A DNA stretch of 64,000 nucleotides from Sulfitobacter donghicola DSW-25 = KCTC 12864 = JCM 14565 (lineage in GTDB: Bacteria > Pseudomonadota > Alphaproteobacteria > Rhodobacterales > Rhodobacteraceae). Under the pieces are notes generated by a model, which was given only the letters and a program-made list of their open reading frames with translations, searched no databases and was not told where the DNA came from. Below, in pieces: positions 7,892 through 17,933 of the stretch (positions are counted from its first letter, which is position 1; the number at the start of each line of letters is the position of its first letter). The position numbers and the translations under genes were made by a program. The stretch lies in the NCBI RefSeq assembly GCF_000622405.1, contig NZ_JASF01000005.1, positions 682,001 through 746,000 on the forward strand, read 5' to 3'.

Positions 7892-9379
7892 GAGCTGATC
7901 GGCAAATGTCTCGATCATTTTGTGTTTAAGAAGCTTGCCCGTTGGCGCGGCAGGTAATGCTGTTGCCAATACGATATGCTTGGGCCGCTTGTAGCCTGTC
8001 AGGCGCTCTTTCACAAAAGCGCGCAGAGCCTCCACATCAGGGCGGTCTGCATCTGCGACCTGAACAAAGGCCAGCACTTCTTCGTCACCGTCTTTTGTCC
8101 GCCCCACCACAGCCGATTGGATCACCTGCGGGTGGTCGTTTAACGCCGCCTCGACCTCTGGCGGGTAGACGTTAAATCCGCCGTGAATGATCAACTCTTT
8201 CGAGCGGCCAAGGATGTATAGGTTTCCCTCTTCGTCGATCTTGCCAAGGTCGCCCGTATGCAGCCAGCCGTCAGCATCGATCGCTTTGGCCGTCTCGGTG
8301 GGGTTTCGGTAATACCCCTTCATCACATGAGGGCCCGCGACCAGCACCTCGCCCTCTTCCTCGCCATTGCCACCAGGTGCATCAACGTCGATCCGCGCGC
8401 GGGTGCCAGGCGTGACAGGGCCAACTGATATGTCAGGCGACCCTAACTCGTTTTGGGTGGCTGACGCGCCCGATGACGTCTCGGTCATGCCAAATCCGTT
8501 CTGCAGGGGGAGTTCGTAGAACGCCTCGGCTTTGCGTTTCCATGTTGGGTCCAGCGGCGCGCCGCCAGAGGAAACATAGCGCAGCTTGGGGGCGCCCAGA
8601 CGCTCCATGCCTTGCTCTTTGGTGTATTGCATCACCAAAGCGTGCATCTGGGGCACCGCGGGAATGATCGTCACGCCGCCCATCGCCGCGTCATACAGCT
8701 TTTGTGCGGAGAACCGTGCGTCTATCTGAACATGCGCACCCGTATGGCACGCCCCTACCAGCACCGAGATCAAGCCAAAGACGTGGCTCATCGGCAAGAC
8801 GCCATAAACAACGTCCTCAGGCACCATTTTGCGCAGACCGCTAGAGGCCATGCCGCCGAAACGCACACCACTATGGGTCAGCATCACCCCCTTTGGATCG
8901 CCAGTTGTGCCCGTGGTATAAAGCAAAACAGCAACGTCGCTGAGCACTGGATCGGGGTCGGATACGCCCTTTGCCAGATGCATCGTTCCGAATGCACCTG
9001 TGATTTCCTGCGCCCCCATTCGGGTGGCATGGGCCGTGGCGTCAGGGGAAACATGGGAGGTCATCACAATGGCGGCAGGGGTTGCGTGTTTTACCACGCG
9101 GGCCACTTCGCCTTCGGTCTGGCGGGCGTTCAGCGGGATGATGACTGCGCCGATCTTCCACGCCGCGTGTAATGTCGCCACCGCTGCCGCGCAGTTTTCG
9201 ACCAGCAAAAGAACACGGTCGTTTGGTTGCACCCCAACGGCCTTTAGCTCTGCTGCCAGATCGTCACTTGCCTTATCCAGCTGGGCATAGCTCCAATGCG
9301 CGCCGCTTGAATCGCTTAGCGCCGTTGTTTCAGGTGCCAGACGCACCCGCTCTTTCAGGAAATCCTCTACCCTTTCCAT
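7886..9379 (-). CDS. Acyl-CoA ligase (AMP-forming)
   Basis: 497 residues, ANL superfamily. It should activate a carboxylic acid to its CoA thioester with ATP. Motifs in order: phosphate loop YTTGTTGDPKG (154-164), NGFGMTETSSG, the hinge-region TGDLGKIDEEGNLYI, GFNVYPPEVEAAL, and the C-terminal catalytic lysine in PTGKLLKHK (about 486). It is the last gene of the IclR-led beta-oxidation operon and the natural entry point of that pathway. Substrate chain length is not readable; a dicarboxylic or medium-chain acid fits the neighbours. Confidence 0.88.
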   Translation of the reverse strand: MERVEDFLKERVRLAPETTALSDSSGAHWSYAQLDKASDDLAAELKAVGVQPNDRVLLLVENCAAAVATLHAAWKIGAVIIPLNARQTEGEVARVVKHATPAAIVMTSHVSPDATAHATRMGAQEITGAFGTMHLAKGVSDPDPVLSDVAVLLYTTGTTGDPKGVMLTHSGVRFGGMASSGLRKMVPEDVVYGVLPMSHVFGLISVLVGACHTGAHVQIDARFSAQKLYDAAMGGVTIIPAVPQMHALVMQYTKEQGMERLGAPKLRYVSSGGAPLDPTWKRKAEAFYELPLQNGFGMTETSSGASATQNELGSPDISVGPVTPGTRARIDVDAPGGNGEEEGEVLVAGPHVMKGYYRNPTETAKAIDADGWLHTGDLGKIDEEGNLYILGRSKELIIHGGFNVYPPEVEAALNDHPQVIQSAVVGRTKDGDEEVLAFVQVADADRPDVEALRAFVKERLTGYKRPKHIVLATALPAAPTGKLLKHKMIETFADQLP

Positions 9380-9399
9380 CCATATCCCCCCTTTATTAT

Positions 9400-10170
9400 T
9401 CAGCTGTAATTCGGTCTGCGTTTCTCCAGAAATGCTGCGATGCCTTCGGCGGCTTCGGGCGCGCCTGTGGCAACGGCCATTGCATCGCGTTCGTGATCCA
9501 GCTGCTCGGCCTCGGTCACGTCATAGGCGGCGGCGACCATCTTGCGAATTGCGCGCTGCGCATCACGTGGTCCAGCGGCAAAACGATCCGCAAAGATGCG
9601 CGCCTGTTCCATCGCGCCGCCTTCATCGGTTATCGCATTCACCGCGCCCAAGGCATGCATCCGCTCGGCCAAGACGGGTTGCGCCAGCAGGCACATCTCC
9701 ATCGCCAACTGGCGCGGCAAAGCGCGTGCCAGATGCGCGGTAAGCCCCCCATCAGGGACCAACCCCGCCTTGACATAGGCGGCGACAAATTTAGCCCCCT
9801 TCGCCGCGACCACCACATCACAGGCCAGCGCAATGCTAAGGCCAGCCCCCGCCGCGCCGCCCTCAACCGAGGCAATGATCGGCACTGGGCAGGCCCGCAT
9901 GGCGCGGATGACATCGTGCAAACCTTCAATGGCAGTGCGTCGCGCATCCTCTGGCATCTTTTTGCGGTTGATCAAGACGTTCAAATCGCCACCAGCGCAA
10001 AAGAAAGGGCCCTCAGACGTCAGGATAATCGACTTTATCCGCCCGTCTTGGGCGGTCTCGCAGGCCTTGATGATGCAGGCATATAGCTCTGGCGACAGCG
10101 CACCGCGTTTATGGGTATTGCCGTTCCAAACGATCAGGCGGTCGCCCGCGTCTTCCAGTCGTGCGCTCAT
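9400..10170 (-). CDS. Enoyl-CoA hydratase/isomerase family protein
   Basis: 256 residues of crotonase fold. Oxyanion-hole segments FFCAGGDLN and GGAAGAGLSIALACDVVVAA are present. The catalytic region reads KAGLVPDGG, with Asp where classical hydratases carry Glu, which is closer to PaaG-like isomerases; it may be an isomerase rather than a hydratase. It overlaps the thioesterase gene by 4 bp and belongs to the beta-oxidation operon. Confidence 0.82.
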   Translation of the reverse strand: MSARLEDAGDRLIVWNGNTHKRGALSPELYACIIKACETAQDGRIKSIILTSEGPFFCAGGDLNVLINRKKMPEDARRTAIEGLHDVIRAMRACPVPIIASVEGGAAGAGLSIALACDVVVAAKGAKFVAAYVKAGLVPDGGLTAHLARALPRQLAMEMCLLAQPVLAERMHALGAVNAITDEGGAMEQARIFADRFAAGPRDAQRAIRKMVAAAYDVTEAEQLDHERDAMAVATGAPEAAEGIAAFLEKRRPNYS

Positions 10171-10598
10171 TTCAACTTCTCCTGTGGGACGCGTTTGAAA
10201 ACACCGTTCGAAGTGGCGACCAATGTTCCATCTTCGTGGACCAGCTCCGCGGCGATAAATAGCAGGCTGCGTCCGCCACCGGTCACGGTTCCTGTTGCGG
10301 TCATGCGACCCGGGCGGCCTGATCCGATGAATTGAGTATTCATGGAAACCGTCAAAAAAGGCGCCTTCCCCGAAGGATCAACCGTAAGCGATCCCGTGGT
10401 GCCCGAGGCATTATCCAACAGGGTCACGGCGATACCGCCGTGCAATGCGCCGTGGCGGTTTAGGTGGTCGTCCGTCACGTCTAGATAACACCGCCCATGC
10501 GCGGGATCGCGTACATCAACGACATAGCCGACAAGGCGTTGTGTGCCGGTCTCATCATGGATGAAACCGGCGTTTTCTTTAGGCTGCTGAGAGGGCAA
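10167..10598 (-). CDS. PaaI-type hotdog thioesterase
   Basis: About 143 residues of hotdog fold. The signature HLNRHGALHGGIAVTLLDNA carries the conserved HGG and catalytic Asp of PaaI/YdiI-type acyl-CoA thioesterases. No ATG fits well: the best start is a TTG at 10598 with GGAG 7 nt upstream; GTG or ATG codons in frame around 10631 would lie deeper inside the dehydrogenase gene. In the operon it probably rescues CoA from dead-end or inhibitory acyl-CoA intermediates. Confidence 0.78.
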   Translation of the reverse strand: MPSQQPKENAGFIHDETGTQRLVGYVVDVRDPAHGRCYLDVTDDHLNRHGALHGGIAVTLLDNASGTTGSLTVDPSGKAPFLTVSMNTQFIGSGRPGRMTATGTVTGGGRSLLFIAAELVHEDGTLVATSNGVFKRVPQEKLK

Positions 10599-11712
10599 TA
10601 AACCGCTCCAGATGGTGATCAACATCACCAAAGCGGTGATCGGCCATGATGATGCGTTTGGCGATATGGGCCAGTTCGTATTCCTGCGTCATCGCGATAC
10701 CGCCATGCAGCTGGATGGCCTCTTCGCCCACCAGACGCCCCACGCGGCCAATCAGGTTTTTGGCTGCGGATACGTGGCGTTCGCGCGTGCCACGATCTGC
10801 TTCCAGATGGCCTGCCGCGATGATCACAGCCGAACGCGCCTGTTCCATTTCGATCAACAAATCCGACATGCGGTGGGCCAAGGCCTGAAACGTGCCGATC
10901 GGACGACCAAACTGCTTGCGCGTGCCAAGGTAGTCCTTGGTCAGCCCACAGGCCGTGTCCATCGCGCCCAAGGTTTCAGCCGTCTGGGCCACATTGGCCG
11001 CCGCGATGCGCGCCTCAATGGCCGAGGCCGCTTTGCCAGCTGCGCCCAACCGCGCAGACGCGGGAACCGTCACATCATCCAATGTCACTTCGGCAGCGCG
11101 GCCACCAGCCAACAGTGCATAGCCCTGAATGGTCAGACCTTTTGCATCCTTGGGAACAAGGAAGAGCGAGATGCCCTCAGCATCGCCAACGGCGCCGCTT
11201 TCGCGTGCCGAGACAACCAACATGTCCGCCGCTTCGGCGTTCACAACCACAGCCTTGCGGCCGTTCAACACAACATCACCGTCTTTTTCCATCGCCGAGG
11301 TCGAGACCTGCGTCAGCTCATAACGGCTGGTCGGCTCGCCGTGGGCAAAGGCCAGTTGAAGCCCGCCACCGATGATTTCTTCGACATGAGAAAGCTGATC
11401 GGCATTGCCCAAATCGGCAATCAAACCACCAGCCAAAACCGCCGTATCAAGGAAGGGTTCAACCACACCTGCGCGGCCGAGTTCCTCGAACACCACCGAG
11501 ATATCAAAGCCCTTGCCGCCGAAACCGCCCTGCTCTTCGGTGAACAGCGCGCCGATAACGCCCAGCTCTGCCAGCTCGGACCAGATGTCAGCGGACATGC
11601 CGCTGTCGCTGTCCAGAATCTGGTTGCGGGTGGCTGTGTCGTACCGCTCGCGCAGGAAACGGCGCAGCGTATCTTGGAGCATTTGACGTTCTTCTGTCAG
11701 ATCAAAATTCAT
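10579..11712 (-). CDS. Acyl-CoA dehydrogenase, PimD-like
   Basis: 377 residues; FAD enzyme introducing the first double bond in beta-oxidation. Family features: N-terminal MNFDLTEERQMLQDTLRRFL helix, GGFGGKGFD, central beta domain (VLNGRKAVVVNAEAADMLVV), RKQFGRPIGTFQALAHRMSD, and C-terminal QLHGGIAMTQEYELAH with the likely catalytic Glu. The two side-by-side dehydrogenases (4-bp gap to the next) resemble the small/large pair PimD/PimC of pimeloyl-CoA degradation, where they form a heteromer. The pairing is inference. Confidence 0.85.
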   Translation of the reverse strand: MNFDLTEERQMLQDTLRRFLRERYDTATRNQILDSDSGMSADIWSELAELGVIGALFTEEQGGFGGKGFDISVVFEELGRAGVVEPFLDTAVLAGGLIADLGNADQLSHVEEIIGGGLQLAFAHGEPTSRYELTQVSTSAMEKDGDVVLNGRKAVVVNAEAADMLVVSARESGAVGDAEGISLFLVPKDAKGLTIQGYALLAGGRAAEVTLDDVTVPASARLGAAGKAASAIEARIAAANVAQTAETLGAMDTACGLTKDYLGTRKQFGRPIGTFQALAHRMSDLLIEMEQARSAVIIAAGHLEADRGTRERHVSAAKNLIGRVGRLVGEEAIQLHGGIAMTQEYELAHIAKRIIMADHRFGDVDHHLERFIALSAA

Positions 11713-11716
11713 GGCC

Positions 11717-12916
11717 TTAGCCCCCCATCGTTACTTTAGCGATAATGCCGCGCTGGATCTCGTTGGATCCGCCGAAGATCGACAATTTTCTGTTGTTGAA
11801 ATATCTCGCGGACACAGGGCCAGCGCCGTTTGGATCGGGCAGTGTTTCGTTTGCGCCCTCCAAGGCCTCGGATGCAAATGGCGTTGCGTAAACACCCGCT
11901 GCACGGCGTGCCAGATCGTTGATTTCTTGATGAATGATCGTTCCTTTCACCTTGAGCATGGAGGATTCCACGCCCGGAGCCTGACCTGCCGCCGCTTTGG
12001 AAATGATGCGCATGTTGGTCGTGGACATCGCCATCAGATCAATCTCGACCTGCGCAACACGCGCTGCGAAATGGGGGTTCTCCATCAGAGGTTTACCGCC
12101 AGACATCTCAACCCGCGCAAGACGTTTGACCATATCCAGCCCCGCCTGGGACGCGCCAACACCCGCGATGTTGGTGCGTTCATGCGTCAGCAAATATTTC
12201 GCATAGGTCCAGCCTTTGTTCTCTTCGCCGACAAGGTTCTCGATGGGCACTTCTACGTCGGTGAACCAGACTTCGTTCACTTCGGGCGTGCCATCCAACA
12301 GAATGATCGGGCGCACTTCGATGCCCGGTGTGTCCATGTCGATCAGCAGGAAGGAAATGCCCTCTTGCTGCTTTACGTCTTTGTCGGTGCGCACCAAGCA
12401 AAAGATCATGTTTGCGTGCTGGCCCAGCGTGGTCCACGTCTTTTGGCCGTTCACAACGTAATGTGTGCCAGCTTCGTTTTTGACGGCAGTTGTTTTCAGC
12501 GACGCAAGGTCAGATCCCGCACCCGGTTCGGAATAGCCCTGACACCACCAGTCTTCGCCAGACAAAATGCGTGGCAGCCAATGGTCTTGCTGTTCCTTAG
12601 AGCCGAATTTCTGCAACACAGGGGCCAGCATGCCAAGGCCAAAGGGCACGATGCGCGGCGCCGATGCTGCTGCGGCTTCTTCTTCGAAGATGTGCTTTTG
12701 AACAGCGTTCCATTCCGCGCCGCCAAATTCTTTGGGCCAGTTTGGTGCCAGCCAGCCGCGTTCGTTCAACGTGGCGTGCCATTGCTCCATGTCAGCTTTG
12801 GTCAGGTCGCTGCGGTTGCGCACTTTGTCACGCAACTCGGGCGTTACCTTTTCTTCGAGAAAAGCGCGGACTTCGTCGCGAAACGCTTTCTCTTCAACTG
12901 AATAACTCAGATCCAT
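11717..12916 (-). CDS. Acyl-CoA dehydrogenase, PimC-like
   Basis: 399 residues. Segments: MDLSYSVEEKAFRDEVRAFL, WLAPNWPKEFGGAEWN, CQGYSEPGAGSDLASLKTTA (flavin/substrate loop), VNGQKTWTTLGQHANMIFCL, and LLTHERTNIAGVG. The longer, PimC-like partner of the dehydrogenase immediately downstream. Together they would oxidise the acyl-CoA made by the ligase at the end of the operon. Substrate is not proven by sequence. Confidence 0.87.
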   Translation of the reverse strand: MDLSYSVEEKAFRDEVRAFLEEKVTPELRDKVRNRSDLTKADMEQWHATLNERGWLAPNWPKEFGGAEWNAVQKHIFEEEAAAASAPRIVPFGLGMLAPVLQKFGSKEQQDHWLPRILSGEDWWCQGYSEPGAGSDLASLKTTAVKNEAGTHYVVNGQKTWTTLGQHANMIFCLVRTDKDVKQQEGISFLLIDMDTPGIEVRPIILLDGTPEVNEVWFTDVEVPIENLVGEENKGWTYAKYLLTHERTNIAGVGASQAGLDMVKRLARVEMSGGKPLMENPHFAARVAQVEIDLMAMSTTNMRIISKAAAGQAPGVESSMLKVKGTIIHQEINDLARRAAGVYATPFASEALEGANETLPDPNGAGPVSARYFNNRKLSIFGGSNEIQRGIIAKVTMGG

Positions 12917-12958
12917 TCGGGTCTCCTCACATCTTTTGTCGGTTGCGCCGTGCGAAAT

Positions 12959-15052
12959 TTATCCGCCAGCGCGATTTAGGTCGTCAAAGCTGCGGCCGTC
13001 GGCCACCAGCGATTTCAGCAGCGGGGCAGGCTTCCAGAACCACGCATCCTCCTGCGCGTAATGTTCGATATCGGCCAACACCCCAGCCAAGCCTTGCAGA
13101 TCAGCCCATTTCAATGGCCCGCCCCCGTAACGCGGAAAGCCGTAGCCAAAGAGCAGCACCATATCCACATCAGCCGGACGTCGGGCGATGCCCTCTTCCA
13201 CGACTTTTGCAGCTTCGTTCACCATCGCACACATATAGCGCCTGACAATCTCCTCATCGCTGAAATCACGTGGCGTAATATTGAGTTCGGCCTGCTCGGC
13301 GGCGATTAATTCGGGGATTCTCGGGTTTGGCACACTGGCGCGGCTGCCTGCTTCGTACAGGTAATAGCCTGCGCCCGTTTTGCGACCGAAATGGCCCTCT
13401 TCGCAGAGGCGGTCGGCATAGGTCGGCACGCGTTCATCCGGATGGCGGTCTGCGGCTTTGCGTTTGCGGGTCATCCAGCCGATATCAAGTCCGGCAAGGT
13501 CACCCACCGCGAAAGGCCCCATCGCAAAACCGAAACCGGTTAAGGCGCTGTCGATCTGATAGGGGCTTGCCCCATCCAGCACCATATGATCCGCCGCCGT
13601 TCGGTAAGCCGCCAGAATGCGGTTGCCGATAAACCCGTCACATACGCCCGACCGGACCGAGATTTTGCCCAGACGTTTGCCCAGCTCAAACCCTGTCGCG
13701 ACCACATCAGCCGCCGTTTTATCCGCGACGACGACCTCTAACAATTTCATCACATGAGCAGGTGAAAAGAAGTGGAGCCCGATTACATCTTCGGGGCGGC
13801 TGGTGGCCGCTGCGATCTCGTCCACATCCAGATACGATGTGTTGGACGCCAGAATGGCACCTTGTTTGCAGGCCGCATCAAGCTTGGCAAAGACCTCTTT
13901 CTTGACCGCCATGTCTTCGAACACGGCCTCGACCACCAGATCAACCTCACCAAGGCTGGCGTAATTGGTTGCCAGCGTCAGCGCCTTTGTGGTGAGCGCG
14001 TCATATTGCGGCTGGCTGATCTTGCCGCGCTTTAACGCGCCTTGCAGGTTCCCCTCGATACGGCCGCGGGCTGCATCGGCCTGCTCTTGGCCCGTTTCGA
14101 TCAGGACAACATCCAGTTTCGCCAGCAAAGCCGCCGTTGCGATGCCTGCGCCCATTGTGCCCCCGCCAATGACGCCAATGGCGTTCAGCGCGCGGGGTGC
14201 AACACCTTTGAGTTCGGGCAAATTGCTGACGGCGCGTTCGTTAAAGAAGGCGTGGATCATCCCTTTGCTTTGGTCGCTTTGCAGCAATTCCATAAAGAGG
14301 CCGCGCTCGCGCTCCATCCCCTCGGCAAAGCCGAGTTCGCTTGCCGCTTGAACGGCGCGCACAATGGTACCGACGTTGATCTGACCGCGCCCCTTTTTCA
14401 ACGCGCCTGCATGGGCGGCCTCCCAATCAATCGGGGCAGCTGCGGGCAGTTCCGAAACCGCGCGGCGCGGCGCCCCGTTGGCGAGCAATTCATTGACAAA
14501 AGCCAGCCCAACCTCTTGTGGATCACCTTCCTCGACCTTGTCGAGCAGTCCCAGTTCTAGCGCCTCTGCCGCTTTGATCTGACGGCCCGAGATCATGATC
14601 TCGATCGCTTTGTCCGCACCGGTCAAACGTGGCAAACGCTGCGTACCGCCCGCACCCGGCAGCAGCCCCAAATGCACCTCAGGCAGGCCAAGGCGCGCCG
14701 TCGGTTGCGCAATACGGTAATGGGTGCCCAGCGCCACCTCTAGCCCCCCACCCAATGTGACGCCATGCATCGACGCTGCCACCAGCAAAGGAGAGCTTTC
14801 AATGCGGGTGCAAAGATCAGGCAGGTTTGGCTCCATCGGGAGTTTGCCGAATTCGGTGATGTCTGCGCCCGCGATAAAGGCGCGCCCCTCGCCGACGATC
14901 AGCACCGCCTTCACATCGCGATCCGCTTCGGCGCGGTCCATCCCGTCTGACAGACCCTGACGCACGGCCTGAGACAACGCGTTCACAGGCGGGTTGTTGA
15001 TACGCAAAACGGCAATGGCGCCTTGGGTTTCATAGGTAACTGGGTTTGTCAT
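12959..15052 (-). CDS. Bifunctional enoyl-CoA hydratase / 3-hydroxyacyl-CoA dehydrogenase
   Basis: 697 residues, FadJ/PimF type. N-terminal crotonase domain (about 1-190) with both catalytic glutamates, in GGGLEVALG and LPEVHLGLLPGAGG. Then the NAD-binding Rossmann domain starting IGVIGGGTMGAGIA (about 295), the dehydrogenase His in GLHFFSPAHVMKLLE, and the C-terminal helical domains (GFIGNRILAAY; GYGFPRYGGGP). It carries out hydration and the second oxidation. No thiolase gene lies nearby, so the last cleavage step must be encoded elsewhere. Confidence 0.92.
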   Translation of the reverse strand: MTNPVTYETQGAIAVLRINNPPVNALSQAVRQGLSDGMDRAEADRDVKAVLIVGEGRAFIAGADITEFGKLPMEPNLPDLCTRIESSPLLVAASMHGVTLGGGLEVALGTHYRIAQPTARLGLPEVHLGLLPGAGGTQRLPRLTGADKAIEIMISGRQIKAAEALELGLLDKVEEGDPQEVGLAFVNELLANGAPRRAVSELPAAAPIDWEAAHAGALKKGRGQINVGTIVRAVQAASELGFAEGMERERGLFMELLQSDQSKGMIHAFFNERAVSNLPELKGVAPRALNAIGVIGGGTMGAGIATAALLAKLDVVLIETGQEQADAARGRIEGNLQGALKRGKISQPQYDALTTKALTLATNYASLGEVDLVVEAVFEDMAVKKEVFAKLDAACKQGAILASNTSYLDVDEIAAATSRPEDVIGLHFFSPAHVMKLLEVVVADKTAADVVATGFELGKRLGKISVRSGVCDGFIGNRILAAYRTAADHMVLDGASPYQIDSALTGFGFAMGPFAVGDLAGLDIGWMTRKRKAADRHPDERVPTYADRLCEEGHFGRKTGAGYYLYEAGSRASVPNPRIPELIAAEQAELNITPRDFSDEEIVRRYMCAMVNEAAKVVEEGIARRPADVDMVLLFGYGFPRYGGGPLKWADLQGLAGVLADIEHYAQEDAWFWKPAPLLKSLVADGRSFDDLNRAGG

Positions 15053-15071
15053 AGTCGCTCTCTTCTTATTA

Positions 15072-15845
15072 TCAACGGCGGCTCAGCGCCGGTATCCGGC
15101 CTGTCCGCTGTTCTAGGTTTTGGACAAGCGCATGCAGCGCAGGGCCAACGTCATTCGTCATTCTTTCTTGCGGTAACTCTTGTGGGGTCGCCCCGCAGGT
15201 AAAGGCAACAGCCTCTCCAAATTCCGCTGCGTAGTATGGGACGCTCACCGCGTTTATTGTGCTGGCGTAACGGGTCTCTTCCGAGGCGATCAGGAACCCT
15301 TTGCCAACCAGTTGGTCATATCCATCCTGCCGAAATTTGCGCATCTGCTCATCAGGCTCCAATGCCTCAAAACGTTCAGCATCCAGCGCCGCCAGAAAAG
15401 CCATTCCCGAACTTGACCCATGCAGGGGGATGCGGTGACCGGGCTCTAGCCAGATCGTCGATGCCGTTGCGGGGCGCCATGTTCGCACCAGCATCATGCG
15501 ATCTCCGTCGCGTACCGCTATCAATGCAAGCGTTCCGGTTTCATCCGCTAACCGCTGCATGTCGTCACTCACGCGGTCCACAAAGTTCACCGCGACCGAG
15601 GCAACAGAACCCAAAACCATCGAAGCAGGCCCAAGGCGGAAGCGATCATTTCGCGAACCATGGCTAAGATAGCCCAATTCGCACAATGTATAGGTCAACC
15701 TTGATATCGTCGGTTTGGGCAGGCCTGTCCGCTCGGCGATCTGGGCATGGGTCAGGCCATTGTCACTGGCCCGAAAGACGCGCAATACCGCAAGACCACG
15801 GGCAAGCGTGGTGGCGAATTTCCGATCTGTGTTTTGCTCTGCCAT
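15072..15845 (-). CDS. IclR-family transcriptional regulator
   Basis: 257 residues. N-terminal winged HTH (about 10-75: LARGLAVLRVFRASDNGLTH... GLPKPTISRLTYTLCELGYL) and a C-terminal ligand-binding GAF-like domain with the family's GSSSGMAFLAAL and EETRYASTINAVSVP segments. First gene of the beta-oxidation operon (19-bp gap to the bifunctional enzyme) and divergent from the ABC importer, so it probably controls both from the operator-like repeats at 15949-15977. ATG at 15845 chosen over the GTG one codon upstream. Confidence 0.88.
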   Translation of the reverse strand: MAEQNTDRKFATTLARGLAVLRVFRASDNGLTHAQIAERTGLPKPTISRLTYTLCELGYLSHGSRNDRFRLGPASMVLGSVASVAVNFVDRVSDDMQRLADETGTLALIAVRDGDRMMLVRTWRPATASTIWLEPGHRIPLHGSSSGMAFLAALDAERFEALEPDEQMRKFRQDGYDQLVGKGFLIASEETRYASTINAVSVPYYAAEFGEAVAFTCGATPQELPQERMTNDVGPALHALVQNLEQRTGRIPALSRR

Positions 15846-15948
15846 CACAAAATCTGCGACCTTCGCGAGGTAAAACCAGCCATCGTTCCTGAGAAACCAG
15901 ACGATGTGGTCCTTTGAAATTTCATCACATGCGCTCCTCCCCAGTCGG

Positions 15949-15977
15949 TTGTTTTACTATGCAAAACATTGTTTTAC
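15949..15977. promoter_or_regulatory. Operator-like repeats between IclR operon and ABC importer
   Basis: TTGTTTTAC occurs at 15949-15957 and 15969-15977, exactly 20 bp apart. Between them GTTTTACTATGCAAAAC (15951-15967) and AAAACATTGTTTT (15963-15975) form overlapping palindromes. It lies in the 321-bp divergent region and is a good candidate IclR-protein site. The rest of that region shows no other feature I can support. Confidence 0.5.
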
Positions 15978-16166
15978 CGAATTTCAAAAACGCTAAGAGA
16001 CCCTAAAAGATTGCGCAAGCAGAATTTGCCCCTTGGGTCGCGGCGCGCCAACGCTGACGCGCGCGTCAGGCAGGGCTTGGCCCTCAAACCCACAATAAGG
16101 TTTGTTAAGATTACTGGACGCCGTCGCGTGAATGAGGTTCACTCCCATTTGGTACAAGGAATAATC

Positions 16167-17933
16167 ATGCCTCTTTTGGAAGTAGAATCACTCACCATTG
16201 GTTTTGGAAAAGCCGCACCTGTGGTGCAGGATGTATCTTTTTCCGTCGACTGTGGGGAAACGCTTGCTCTGGTGGGGGAAAGTGGATCGGGTAAAACCCT
16301 GACGTGCCGATCTGTCTTGCGGATTTTGCCCAGCACAGCAGAACTGCGCGGCGGGCGGATTAACTATCACTGTGACGGTGACGCCCTTGATCTGGCGACC
16401 ACATCGAAACGGACCATGCGCGATTTGCGCGGCAATCGCATTTCCATGATTTTCCAAGAGCCGATGCGCTCGCTTTCGCCGCTCCATAAATTGGGAAACC
16501 AAGTTGCCGAAGTTCTGCATCTACATGAAAACATCAGCGCAAGTGAGGCCAAAAAACGCGTTCTGACGCAGTTTGAGCGGGTCGGTTTTGTTGATCCCGA
16601 ACGCGCTTGGTCAAGCTACCCGTTCGAGATGTCAGGCGGGATGCGGCAACGGGCGATGATCGCCATGGCCATGGTTTCTGAACCCGACCTTCTGATCGCG
16701 GATGAACCCACGACCGCGCTGGATGTAACGACGCAGGCGCAAGTGCTGGGGCTGATCAAAGATCTTCAGGCCGAAACAGGCATGGCGGTAATCCTTGTGA
16801 CGCATGATTTAGGCGTTGTGGCGAATATGGCCGACAAGGTCGTCGTCATGAACAAAGGCCGCGTGATGGAAGCAGGCAGCGCGCAAGCCGTCCTTGGATC
16901 GCCCGCACATGGCTATACGAAAAAGCTATTCGCCGCAGCGCCCGAAATTCCGACAATCGCCGAACCCGCCAGAGTGGCACCGCAAAGCGATCTCATCCTC
17001 GACATTCGCAATGTCACCAAAAGCTTTACAGTCCGCTCAAGCGGATGGCGCCCCCCTACAGTGGTTACAGCCTGCCGCAACGTTGACCTTGCCCTGCCGC
17101 GCGGCAAAACACTGGCCGTTGTGGGCGAGAGCGGATCAGGCAAGACCACCTGCGCGCGTGTCGCCCTAGGGGCCATCACACCCGATGCAGGCGGCGAGGT
17201 TCTTTTTGCGCCGCGCGCGGGCGACGCCCCGTTTGACGTTCACAAAATGAACAAAACCCAACGGCGCACCTTCCAACGCGATGCGCAAATGGTTTTTCAG
17301 GACCCCTATTCATCTTTGTCACCTCGCATGCGGGTTGTGGACGCGTTGATGGAGCCTGCCGAAATTCACGGCATCGGCGATCGCGCGGCGCGGCGCGACA
17401 AAGCTGCCGAAATGATCCGCACTGTGGGCCTTAGCCCCGATATGCTGCCCCGTTATCCGCATGCTTTCTCGGGTGGCCAGCGGCAGCGCCTGTCGATTGC
17501 GCGCGCGCTCACGCTTGATCCGCAGCTGCTGGTTTGTGACGAACCCACTTCGGCGCTGGATGTATCTGTTCAGGACCAGATTTTAGGCTTGCTCGAAGAC
17601 ATCCGCGATGAGGCGGGGCTGAGCTATCTCTTTATCTCTCACGACCTTGCTGTTGTGGCACGTATCGCAGACGAAGTCGCCGTGATGCGTGCAGGTGTGA
17701 TTGTGGAACAAGCCCCCCCTGACACGTTGTTCTACAACCCCCAGCACCCCTATACCTGCGCCCTGATCGCAGCCCAGCCCGAGCCCGACATCAACCGCCC
17801 CATCGATCTGGACCTGGTTGCCAAAGGCGCAGGCGCGCCAGAAGCATGGCCCGAGAAATTTCGATTTGAGGGGGCAATGGCCCCCGCCCTAAGAGAACTG
17901 GAACCCGGACATATGGTGCGCTGTCATGCTTAA
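16167..17933 (+). CDS. Peptide-type ABC importer, fused double ATPase
   Basis: 588 residues, two complete ABC ATPase domains in one chain (DppD-DppF or YejF arrangement). First half: Walker A GESGSGKT, signature [12 protein letters not shown], Walker [14 protein letters not shown]. Second half (from about residue 270): [37 protein letters not shown]. Each half ends with an oligopeptide-transporter-type extension. Start ATG 16167 follows AAGGAATAATC; the frame is open 200 bp upstream but that part has no homology-like content. First gene of the importer operon; the next ORF overlaps it by 8 bp. Confidence 0.9.
   Translation: MPLLEVESLTIGFGKAAPVVQDVSFSVDCGETLALVGESGSGKTLTCRSVLRILPSTAELRGGRINYHCDGDALDLATTSKRTMRDLRGNRISMIFQEPMRSLSPLHKLGNQVAEVLHLHENISASEAKKRVLTQFERVGFVDPERAWSSYPFEMSGGMRQRAMIAMAMVSEPDLLIADEPTTALDVTTQAQVLGLIKDLQAETGMAVILVTHDLGVVANMADKVVVMNKGRVMEAGSAQAVLGSPAHGYTKKLFAAAPEIPTIAEPARVAPQSDLILDIRNVTKSFTVRSSGWRPPTVVTACRNVDLALPRGKTLAVVGESGSGKTTCARVALGAITPDAGGEVLFAPRAGDAPFDVHKMNKTQRRTFQRDAQMVFQDPYSSLSPRMRVVDALMEPAEIHGIGDRAARRDKAAEMIRTVGLSPDMLPRYPHAFSGGQRQRLSIARALTLDPQLLVCDEPTSALDVSVQDQILGLLEDIRDEAGLSYLFISHDLAVVARIADEVAVMRAGVIVEQAPPDTLFYNPQHPYTCALIAAQPEPDINRPIDLDLVAKGAGAPEAWPEKFRFEGAMAPALRELEPGHMVRCHA

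Noticed and set aside
9172..10086. 304-codon + strand ORF
   Set aside because: Antisense shadow of the ligase and crotonase genes; composition follows their codon structure.
11711..12901. 396-codon + strand ORF
   Set aside because: Antisense to the PimC-like dehydrogenase over nearly its full length; no recognisable motifs.
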